Source: Candidatus Hydrogenedentota bacterium
Lineage (GTDB): Bacteria; Hydrogenedentota; Hydrogenedentia; Hydrogenedentales; JAEUWI01
NCBI GenBank assembly: GCA_019637335.1
Contig: JAHBVV010000013.1
Coordinates: forward strand, 97,234 to 161,233
Direction of reading: 5' to 3'
Length of the DNA: 64,000 nt
Shown in pieces: positions 42,681 to 49,008 of the stretch (its first letter is position 1; every line of letters starts with the position of its first letter). The notes under the pieces were generated by a model. That model did no database searches, was not told where the DNA came from, and saw nothing but the letters and a program-made list of their open reading frames with translations. The position numbers were made by a program, and so were the translations under genes.

Positions 42681-43255
42681 AGGGAGGCCTCCCGTTGCCG
42701 TACTACCGGCGGGTTTTCTCTAAAGGACTGAACGCAGCGCCGGACGAGGCGCTCCGGGTCGTCGTCAAATACAATTCGCGAGCCCGTCGGTTTTTTGATT
42801 ACGGGCAGGAAATCGTCCACATGATCGGCCACGCCGCCCGTTCCCGTGAGCACGCCGATGAGGCGGCCCTCGTCATAGGCGATGGCGAATTCCCCGAGCG
42901 TGCCGGAGCGCCCGCCGGCGATAATCACGATGTCGCAGCTGCGGATGCCCGTGACCTCGCGGCCCATGAGCCCGCTGCCGGTGTAGATGAGCACATCGAG
43001 GTGGTCGGTCGGGGATCCGTAGCGCCCCACGTGTTCGTCGTAACTGATGGCGGGGGAGATCCCTATCGTCAGGCCGCCGGCTTCCTTGCAGCCGATGACG
43101 GCGTGATGCGGCAGGCCCGGGCAGCCGCCGGTAAGGATGGCGCAGCCCTCCTCCGCGATCGCGCGCCCGAGCAGGCGGCACTTCGCCACGAGCAGGTCAC
43201 CCATCTCGCCCCCGGCGGAACCCATGACGCCGACTTTGATCCGGGCGACCTCCAT
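42677..43255 (-). CDS. LOG/SLOG-type Rossmann protein (TIGR00725-like)
   Basis: A 192-residue protein with KVGVMGSAGG (nucleotide-binding turn), AILTGGCPGLPHHAVIGCKE and IVIIAGGRSGTLGEFAIAYD, the GGxxGTxxE signature of LOG-type nucleotide hydrolases. Related proteins release the base from nucleoside 5'-monophosphates; this subgroup is uncharacterised. It overlaps the beta-CASP RNase by 4 bp and follows recN by 20 bp, so it might act on nucleotides released by its neighbours, but that is a guess. Confidence 0.88.
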   Translation of the reverse strand: MEVARIKVGVMGSAGGEMGDLLVAKCRLLGRAIAEEGCAILTGGCPGLPHHAVIGCKEAGGLTIGISPAISYDEHVGRYGSPTDHLDVLIYTGSGLMGREVTGIRSCDIVIIAGGRSGTLGEFAIAYDEGRLIGVLTGTGGVADHVDDFLPVIKKPTGSRIVFDDDPERLVRRCVQSFRENPPVVRQREASL

Positions 43256-43275
43256 GACATCTCCTTTTCGTGACT

Positions 43276-44940
43276 TCAGGCCGTTGTGGCCAGCAACTCC
43301 CGGGCGTGTTCGAGGCTGACTTTGGAGACGGAACCGTCCAGCAACCGGGCAATCTCTTTCTCCCGCGAATCGCCCGCAATCGGCTTGACGTCCGTGCGGG
43401 TGCGGCCATTGCTCGTCGCCTTTGCGACGGTGAAATGGGCATCGCCGGCGGCGGCGATCTGCGCCAGGTGCGTGATGCTCAGGACCTGGTGGGACGCCGC
43501 GATCGCGCGCATCTTCTTCGCCACCATCCGCGCCACGTCTCCGCCAATGCCGGCGTCCACCTCGTCGAAGATGAGGGAGGGTATTGTGTCGGCCTTGGCA
43601 AGGACGGTCTTGATCGCGAGCATAATCCGGGAGATTTCGCCGCCGGACGCGACCTGTTTCAGCGGCTGCATGGGTTCGCCGGGATTCGCGGCAAGCTGGA
43701 ACACGGCGCGGTCGAAGCCGCTCAGACTCATTTCGATCGCCTGCAAATGCGCCTCGAAACGCGCGCCCTTCATGCCCAAATCCTGAAGCGATGTCGTGAC
43801 CTCTTTGGCGAGCTTCTTCGCGGCTTTCTGGCGCGCCGCGCTGAGCTTTGCTCCCGCCGCCGTGATTCGCGCGCGCAGCCCCGCCGCCTCCTCCCGCAGC
43901 GCCGCCAATTGTTCGTCCCGGTTCTCGTAGCCGTCCAGTTCCGCGGCGGCCCGACCGCGGTAGGCCAGGATTTCCTCCACCGTCGCGCCGTATTTTCGCT
44001 TCAGGGCGCCGATCTGCGCATTGCGCCGGTTCAGGGCGTTCAATTCTTCCGGGTCGAATTCAAGTTCTTCGGTATAGCCGCGCAATTCCGACGCGATCGC
44101 CTCGACCGAGGCCAGGGCCTCGGCGAGCTGGGCCGACAGCGGCGCAAAACGCTCGTCAATCGCCGCCAGCTCCTCCAGATCCCGGCTCGACGCGCCCAAT
44201 TGGTCAATCGCGGCGCCGTCCTCGCGCTCATAGAGCAGCGCATAGGCCCGCCGGGCCGTTTCGAAGATGGATTCCGCATTGGTAATGAGATTGATGCGCG
44301 CCTTGAGGGCCTCATCCTCGCCCGGTTCAAGCGCGGCCTCGTCGATCTCGTTCACTTCAAAGCGCAGAAACTCCATCTGGCGTGTGCGGTCGCGATCATC
44401 GCTCTCAAGCGCCTCGATGCGCCGCTCCAGCGCGCGGAAGGCTTCCACCTGCTCCCGCATTGCGGCGGCCTCGGCTTCGGTCCCGCCGTAGGCGTCCAGC
44501 AGGTCCAGTTGCCGGTCGGGTTTCAAGAGGGACTGGTGATCGTGCTGCCCGTGTACGTCCACGAGTTCGTCCCCGATATCCGAGAGCACCGAAATCGGCG
44601 TCATGACGCCGTTGATATAGGCTTTGCTTCGGCCGTCGGCGCCGATGGTGCGGGCGAGGTGCAGTTCGGGGCCGTCCAGGTCAATATCGTACTGTTTTAA
44701 AAGGGCCTTCAGGCGGCGCCCGGGCTTATCGATCAGGAAGATGGCGTCGATCTGGACCTTGTCCGCGCCCTGCCGGAGCACGTCGCCGGAGGCCCGGGTT
44801 CCGAGCACCAGGTTCAGGGCGCCGATCAGGATGGACTTGCCCGCGCCGGTTTCGCCGGTGAGCACGTTCAGCCCCTGCTCGAAATCGATCTCGACGGTGT
44901 CGATCAGGGCGTAGTTTTGGACGCGGAGGGTGGCTAGCAT
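43276..44940 (-). CDS. recN: DNA repair protein RecN
   Basis: A 554-residue SMC-like ATPase for double-strand break repair. Walker A GETGAGKSI lies at residues 29-37 after MLATLRVQNYALIDTVEIDF. The middle is coiled coil (REQVEAFRALERRIEALESD, REEAAGLRARITAAGAKLSA). The C-terminal half has the signature VASGGEISRIMLAIKTVLA and Walker B SLIFDEVDAGIGGDVARM, then VLSITHLAQIAAAGDAHF. Length and layout are normal. It overlaps tlyA by 7 bp, the same tlyA-recN order seen in many bacteria. Confidence 0.97.
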   Translation of the reverse strand: MLATLRVQNYALIDTVEIDFEQGLNVLTGETGAGKSILIGALNLVLGTRASGDVLRQGADKVQIDAIFLIDKPGRRLKALLKQYDIDLDGPELHLARTIGADGRSKAYINGVMTPISVLSDIGDELVDVHGQHDHQSLLKPDRQLDLLDAYGGTEAEAAAMREQVEAFRALERRIEALESDDRDRTRQMEFLRFEVNEIDEAALEPGEDEALKARINLITNAESIFETARRAYALLYEREDGAAIDQLGASSRDLEELAAIDERFAPLSAQLAEALASVEAIASELRGYTEELEFDPEELNALNRRNAQIGALKRKYGATVEEILAYRGRAAAELDGYENRDEQLAALREEAAGLRARITAAGAKLSAARQKAAKKLAKEVTTSLQDLGMKGARFEAHLQAIEMSLSGFDRAVFQLAANPGEPMQPLKQVASGGEISRIMLAIKTVLAKADTIPSLIFDEVDAGIGGDVARMVAKKMRAIAASHQVLSITHLAQIAAAGDAHFTVAKATSNGRTRTDVKPIAGDSREKEIARLLDGSVSKVSLEHARELLATTA

Positions 44941-45689
44941 GGCGCGGCCTCGGGGCGTTCGAATTGGTGCAGATGGGCCAGGAATTCACGGTTGCCCGCG
45001 GGCCCGAGCAGGGGGGAGGGGATCACGTCCACCGATTGAAAGCCCAGATCGTGCGCCATGAAGCGGACGTCCTCGACGACCTGCCGCCGGACGGCCTCGT
45101 CGCGGACGACCCCGCCTTTTCCCACCTGATCCTTGCCCGCCTCAAACTGGGGCTTGATGAGGACGATGCCCTCGGGGGCATCGCCCAGTAGGGGGACCAG
45201 CGGCGGAACAACGAGCTTCAGGGAGATGAAGGAGCAGTCCGTCACAAAACGGGAGGGGGGCTCGCCCAGCATGTCCCGGGTGAGGTTGCGCGCGTTGCAC
45301 CGCTCCATGACGACGACGCGGGGGTCTTGTCGGAGTGGCCAGGCGAGCTGTCCGTAGCCCACATCGACCGCGTAGACCATCCGGGCGCCCCGCTGGAGGC
45401 AGCAATCCGTGAAACCGCCGGTGGAGGCGCCGAGATCGATGCAGACCCGGTCTTGAACCGAAAACGGGAAGGCGTCGAAGGCGGCGGCCAGCTTTTCTCC
45501 GCCCCGGCTCACAAAACGGGGCTGCTCGCGGATGTCGAGCGGCGACGCGATCTCCATGCGCAGGCCGGGCTTGTCCAGCCGGTTGCCCGCGCCATCGAAT
45601 ACCTGCCCGGTCTGAATGAGCCCCTGGGCCTTGGAGCGGGAAACCCCCGCCTGTTGCTGTACCAGGATGTCGAGTCGTTCTTTCGCCAT
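44934..45689 (-). CDS. tlyA: TlyA-family rRNA (cytidine-2'-O)-methyltransferase
   Basis: A 251-residue protein with an N-terminal S4 RNA-binding domain (ERLDILVQQQAGVSRSKAQG) and a Rossmann methyltransferase domain: VCIDLGASTGGFTDCCLQRG is the SAM-binding motif, then VYAVDVGYGQLAWPLRQDPR and DCSFISLKLVVPPL, with the catalytic KPQFEAGKDQVGKGGVVRD. Homologues methylate 16S and 23S rRNA. The ATG at 45689 (MAKERLDILV) matches the family start; a longer start at 45716 is less likely. First gene of a five-gene run with recN. Confidence 0.95.
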   Translation of the reverse strand: MAKERLDILVQQQAGVSRSKAQGLIQTGQVFDGAGNRLDKPGLRMEIASPLDIREQPRFVSRGGEKLAAAFDAFPFSVQDRVCIDLGASTGGFTDCCLQRGARMVYAVDVGYGQLAWPLRQDPRVVVMERCNARNLTRDMLGEPPSRFVTDCSFISLKLVVPPLVPLLGDAPEGIVLIKPQFEAGKDQVGKGGVVRDEAVRRQVVEDVRFMAHDLGFQSVDVIPSPLLGPAGNREFLAHLHQFERPEAAPC

Positions 45690-46189
45690 ATATCCGCTTA
45701 TGGAAACGTCCAGCAATTGGTGGTGCTATCCCGATTATACGCGATCCCGGCGCGGGGTAGACAAGCGCGGCCGAGTCGTTGATGAGACGGGGGTATGGCG
45801 GGGTCCGACCCGGTTGGCCCGACGTTGGATAGTGGCCCCGGCAGGGATTCACACCATGGTATTTCGAGTTCTCGTTTTCCCGGCAAGTTTTGCCGGTTTG
45901 GTAACATTTTAGCCGCCTGAAGCAGCAACGCGCGGAAACAGCACGAACGGACTGTTAATATACGAGGAAGCGCGGTAGGACGAGCGCATGACATGTCGTG
46001 ATCGATGTGTACTTGAAGAGGCGCGGGTCCCCAATGCTTTCCGCTCCTTGGTACGCTTGGATCTTATTTCAAACTACTTACGTCAATTTATTTCCCGAGC
46101 TCCCTTTGCCGCGGACATGAATGGCTGCGATCCTGCATGCCCCGGCCAAGCAACACCGCATCGTCGCCAACGTCGACGACCTCACAACC
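45690..46189. other. Intergenic stretch without a recognisable gene
   Basis: About 500 bp between the hicA stop and the tlyA start, both on the minus strand. It contains a small hairpin CCGGCAA/TTGCCGG followed by TTTGG near 45880-45900. The part near 46060-46090 is AT-richer than its surroundings. Short frames on either strand show no family resemblance, and no tRNA-like cloverleaf was found. It is a plausible place for the tlyA promoter and the end of the hicBA message. Confidence 0.5.
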
Positions 46190-46375
46190 CTATGCGAGGA
46201 TGCGCGCCAGCATTCGAGGTCCGATTTCTTCGCGGTCATGAAAGCCAAACACGAAGTCGGGGAATCCCTCTCTTGCGAGGGTGCGATGGGAACCGGAAAC
46301 GCGCTTCTCTGTCCATCCAATTCGTTTGAGGGCGGAGAGAACGCGGCTGGCCCGGGTGGCTGGCCAGGCGCTCAT
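46190..46375 (-). CDS. hicA: HicA-type toxin (mRNA interferase)
   Basis: A 61-residue protein starting MSAWPATRASRVLSALKRIG. It has the HicA double-stranded RNA-binding-like layout: helix, strand, then RVSGSHRTLAREG with the catalytic His, FPDFVFGFHDREEIGPRMLA and a final helix. HicA cleaves mRNA when unneutralised. Its ATG overlaps the HicB stop by 4 bp (ATGA), so the antitoxin is translated first. The size (about 60) fits the family. Confidence 0.88.
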   Translation of the reverse strand: MSAWPATRASRVLSALKRIGWTEKRVSGSHRTLAREGFPDFVFGFHDREEIGPRMLARILA

Positions 46376-46578
46376 GCCGCGGTAAACGAGATCTGGATCG
46401 GTTCCACCGGATGCTCGCCCGCCTCGATGCGCTCGGCCATGACGCGGAGCGCGAGGGCCTCGGCGAGCGCGATGGCTTGCTCGCGGGTGGCGGCATACTT
46501 CAGCACACCGGGAAGCTCGCGCACTTCGGCGATCCAGCGTCCGTCTTCTTCGCATTCTGTTTCAATATTGAATTGCAT
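46372..46578 (-). CDS. hicB: HicB-type antitoxin, short form
   Basis: A 68-residue protein starting MQFNIETECEEDGRWIAEVR with GGAGGAG six bases before the ATG. The partial RNase H-like fold of HicB is evident (F-I-E-E-DGRWIAEVRELPGV, then a helix TREQAIALAEALALRVMAER). The C-terminal DNA-binding ribbon-helix-helix or HTH of longer HicB proteins is absent, so autoregulation may need another factor. It is four bases overlapped with hicA. An ATG eight codons upstream is a weaker alternative. Confidence 0.88.
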   Translation of the reverse strand: MQFNIETECEEDGRWIAEVRELPGVLKYAATREQAIALAEALALRVMAERIEAGEHPVEPIQISFTAA

Positions 46579-46700
46579 GGTGCGCTCCTCCGGGGGCGGC
46601 ATCGTTTCTTGTAGTATACACGAGCCGTATGCGGCGAGCGCGGTGAGCCGTCGGAGGGGCGACCGTATGGGCGGAAGGTGTTGGAGTAAACCCAGCACGT

Positions 46701-47732
46701 TCACTCTTTTTCCGCGCTGCATGAAAGAACGTCCCGCAGCACATACCGCCCGCTCTTTTTTCCGCCGACCTTCTCGACGAGGCCGGCGTCCAGCAGCGGA
46801 TTGAGCAGGTCCATTGCGCCCTGGCGCGAGACGCCGAGGGCCGCCCACAATTCCTTCGGCGCCATGCTTCCGTGGTCGCGGAGCAGGTGCAGGAGTTCCT
46901 CCTGGCGCGGGCGCAGCACGAGCCGTTCGCCGGGCGTTATCTGGAAGGTCTGGATTCGAAGCCAGGCCCGTTCGAGGGTCTGCCGCAGGCCCGCCGCGCA
47001 GTATTCTATCCACGCACTCAGGTCGTCCTCCTGGCGGGGCACGGCGTCCAGCGCGGCGTAGTACGCCGGCCGGTTTTCCCAGAAGTATTCGTCGACCGCG
47101 AAAATGTGGTGGGTATCGAAACCGCGGCGGTAGAGATCCCAAAGGGCCAGCGCCCGGCCCGTCCGGCCGTTGCCGTCCGCAAAGGGATGAATCGCTTCGA
47201 AACGATAGTGGAGGATGGCGGAGGAGAGCACGGGCGAGAGTTCGCGTGAAGGGCCGTTCCACCATTCGAGGAGTTCCGACATCAGCCCGGAAACCAGCTT
47301 CGGCGGCGGGGGCACATACCGGCCCACCTGAACGGAAATTGTTCGATAGCGGCCCGATTCCCCCTGATCCATCACCTCGCCCGCGAGAATCTGGTGCAGG
47401 GCCAGGACGTCGTCCTGGCGGATGGGGTCGCGCATCGCGTTTTGTTCGATGTGGCGCAGCCCAGCGAAATAGTTCAACACCTCGCGCCTGGCTCGTTCCG
47501 ACGGATCCGAAAGTTCGCGACCTTCCTCCAGCGCGCGCACCTGGACGAGGGTCAGCGGATTCCCCTCGATAGCGGTCGAGGCGTGGACATTGCGCGAACG
47601 CGCGTCCTTTTGCATCGCCGGAATCCACGGCATATCCACGGCGGCACTCAGAATGCGCGCCCGGAGATCCGCAATCCGCTCCACTTCGGAGAGCAGGCGC
47701 GGCGCGATGCTGAATTGTGGCAAATAGGCCAT
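46701..47732 (-). CDS. fic: Fic-family AMPylating enzyme (class II, self-inhibited)
   Basis: A 343-residue protein. The Fic motif is complete: HPFADGNGRTGR at residues 182-193, with catalytic His182. The N-terminal inhibitory motif [S/T]xxxE[G/N] is present as STAIEGN (52-58), its Glu blocking ATP in the resting state, which makes this a class II Fic. The C-terminal winged helix (residues about 270-343, GSMAPKELWAALGVSRQGAM) is typical of the larger family. Fic proteins transfer AMP from ATP to a target hydroxyl; the target is unknown. The 5' end and upstream DNA are duplicated at 47980-48234. Three direct repeats stand just before the ATG. Confidence 0.94.
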   Translation of the reverse strand: MAYLPQFSIAPRLLSEVERIADLRARILSAAVDMPWIPAMQKDARSRNVHASTAIEGNPLTLVQVRALEEGRELSDPSERARREVLNYFAGLRHIEQNAMRDPIRQDDVLALHQILAGEVMDQGESGRYRTISVQVGRYVPPPPKLVSGLMSELLEWWNGPSRELSPVLSSAILHYRFEAIHPFADGNGRTGRALALWDLYRRGFDTHHIFAVDEYFWENRPAYYAALDAVPRQEDDLSAWIEYCAAGLRQTLERAWLRIQTFQITPGERLVLRPRQEELLHLLRDHGSMAPKELWAALGVSRQGAMDLLNPLLDAGLVEKVGGKKSGRYVLRDVLSCSAEKE

Positions 47733-47819
47733 GACTCACCGTAGCAGTAAGTCAAGCATAAGTCAAGTTTTTGGTCAAGTGAGCCTTGTGGGAGACCGTC
47801 CAGGACCCTATTCATGCGC
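47564..47819. repeat. Duplicated fic 5' segment, inner (functional) copy
   Basis: 256 bp covering the first 57 codons of fic, its start and about 87 bp of upstream DNA. The same segment, about 95 % identical by eye, recurs at 47980-48234. Both end with gtccaggaccctattcatgc, after which the flanks differ. Confidence 0.92.
47748..47780 (-). promoter_or_regulatory. Three 11-bp direct repeats upstream of fic
   Basis: On the + strand taagtcaagca, taagtcaagtt and tttggtcaagt stand head to tail with an 11-bp period, one helical turn. They begin 16 bp upstream of the fic ATG. Read on the gene's strand they contain TTGACT/TTGACC boxes like -35 hexamers. This looks like an operator bound on one face of the helix, or promoter boxes multiplied by slippage. 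Confidence 0.7.
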
Positions 47820-47977
47820 ATGCTGCTGGAGGAGTACGTGGGGCGGACGCATGGGCGGAAGCAGGGGATTGTGACACGCGCCGCGGCCGGGTGGGGACTG
47901 CCTCCCGCGCCGCAATTACCGCCGCCGCGCAAGCGCGAACACCCGCCCCAATGTGCGGGTGGCTGTACCCCGGGGAA

Positions 47978-48148
47978 AACCTCGATAGCGGTCGAGCCGT
48001 GGACATTGCGCGAACGCGCGTCTTTTTGCATCGCGGGAATCCACGGCATATCCACGGCGGCGCTCAGAATGCGCGCGCGGAGATCCGCAATCCGCTCCAC
48101 TTCGGAGAGAAGGGGCGGGGTGATGTTGAATTGTGGCAAATAGGCCAT
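47978..48148 (-). pseudogene. fic 5'-fragment (partial duplication)
   Basis: From ATG 48148 the frame reads MAYLPQFNITPPLLSEVERI and on through ARSRNVHGSTAIE, nearly identical to residues 1-56 of the intact Fic protein. It then leaves the homology and runs on in unrelated sequence to 47648. The fragment ends within the inhibitory motif and has no Fic catalytic motif. If translated, it would yield only the N-terminal helical region of Fic, including most of the inhibitory helix. Confidence 0.85.
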
Positions 48149-48234
48149 GACTCACGTACCCATAAGTCAAGCGTAAGTCAAGTCTTTGGTCAAGTGAGCC
48201 TTGTGGGAGACCGTCCAGGACCCTATTCATGCGC
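47980..48234. repeat. Duplicated fic 5' segment, outer copy
   Basis: 255 bp matching 47564-47819, including the fic start, the first 57 codons and the upstream direct repeats. The copy is broken off just inside the inhibitory motif (STAIE then unrelated sequence). The 160 bp between the copies (47820-47979) hold no recognisable gene. Confidence 0.92.
48163..48195 (-). promoter_or_regulatory. Second set of three 11-bp direct repeats
   Basis: taagtcaagcg, taagtcaagtc and tttggtcaagt with an 11-bp period, 15 bp upstream of the fragment's ATG. The repeats are the better conserved part of the duplicated DNA, in line with, though not proof of, a regulatory role. Confidence 0.65.
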
Positions 48235-48533
48235 CGCCGGCTTAAGCGCATAAAATCCGACGCCGGCGCGCTGGATGTGGTCGCAGAGGGCATCGTTTTT
48301 CACCTCTCCCCAGAGAGTCTGGTCGACCTAGCAGGGGATGGGGAAGAGCTACTCGGGGACGAAGGAGGAACTGGCGAACCAGTTCCGGCGGCGGATGGGA
48401 TGGAGGAATGTGTGGGGCGAGCCAGAGAACTTAAGTAAACCGAATTCCAAGGGAATGCTGCTGTCGCAGCAACTAACGCATAGTTCAATTTGAGGTTGCG
48501 GGACACTTCAAATATACACTCGATGCAAACAGG
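48235..48533. other. Transition from high-GC DNA to the low-GC insert, no confident gene
   Basis: Short open frames occur on the + strand (for example 48229-48438, MRRRLKRIKSDAGALDVVAE), but they show no family resemblance. Part of the alternative frame (KEELANQFRRRMGWRNVWGE) looks protein-like without a start, so this may be a decayed gene. Base composition falls from over 60 % GC to about 45 % near 48430. Confidence 0.45.
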
Positions 48534-48797
48534 TCACAAAAAGACTAGGCACAAAGACAATACGAATGTGAGCAATCGAGTCGAATGACTAGCGACTATG
48601 ACGACCTTGGTCGGAGTATTATGAAACCCGTGCATTCGGATCATATTGTCTGAAATCCCCTCGAATACCGAACCGACAAGATTTGATACAAGCACGCACC
48701 ACCAAAGAATTGGAATTGGGCGTTCCCATCCCATGAAGAGGGCAAAAAGCGCGAAAAAGAAGGTGATGGCTGCAGTCAGCCCGTTCAAGTTATACAC
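48534..48797 (-). CDS. Small membrane protein in the low-GC insert
   Basis: An 87-residue protein, MYNLNGLTAAITFFFALFAL onward, with three hydrophobic stretches near 8-23, 28-46 and 66-87 and a short polar loop (EGISDNMIRMHGFHNTPTK). It has no recognised family. Codon use and GC resemble the neighbouring HSP90-like gene, not the chromosome. It lies 211 bp downstream of that gene on the same strand; the gap to 49008 holds nothing recognisable. It could be a membrane effector of the same system or an unrelated passenger. Confidence 0.6.
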   Translation of the reverse strand: MYNLNGLTAAITFFFALFALFMGWERPIPILWWCVLVSNLVGSVFEGISDNMIRMHGFHNTPTKVVIVASHSTRLLTFVLSLCLVFL

Positions 48798-49008
48798 TTG
48801 CCACTCCTACAAGACCCGCCTTAGATCTCCACTTATCTCAGTGTCTATCCATTCAAACATTTTCAACTCAAAGCTTCAATTGTTAATCTAAAAACGAATC
48901 TAAGTCAATTTCTCCGAATAAGAGTTGGATCTCTGGTGAGAGAGAAGTCCCGGCTCATTGGAGGGCCGCAGAACGAACCGCCCGCCAAACCCGGAAGTAG
49001 GGCGATGA

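Noticed and set aside
46372..47739. 455-residue open frame joining hicB sequence to a long Arg/Gly-rich N-terminal part
   Set aside because: The N-terminal 380 residues are the shadow of fic in another frame. Only the last 68 residues, with their own ribosome binding site, are HicB.
47748..48195. The repeats upstream of fic considered as a small CRISPR array
   Set aside because: Units are 11 bp without spacers and belong to duplicated promoter DNA; no cas gene in the window.
48229..48438. 70-residue open frame after the second fic duplicate
   Set aside because: No family pattern, no ribosome binding site, and its start lies on the duplication edge. Possibly part of a decayed gene.
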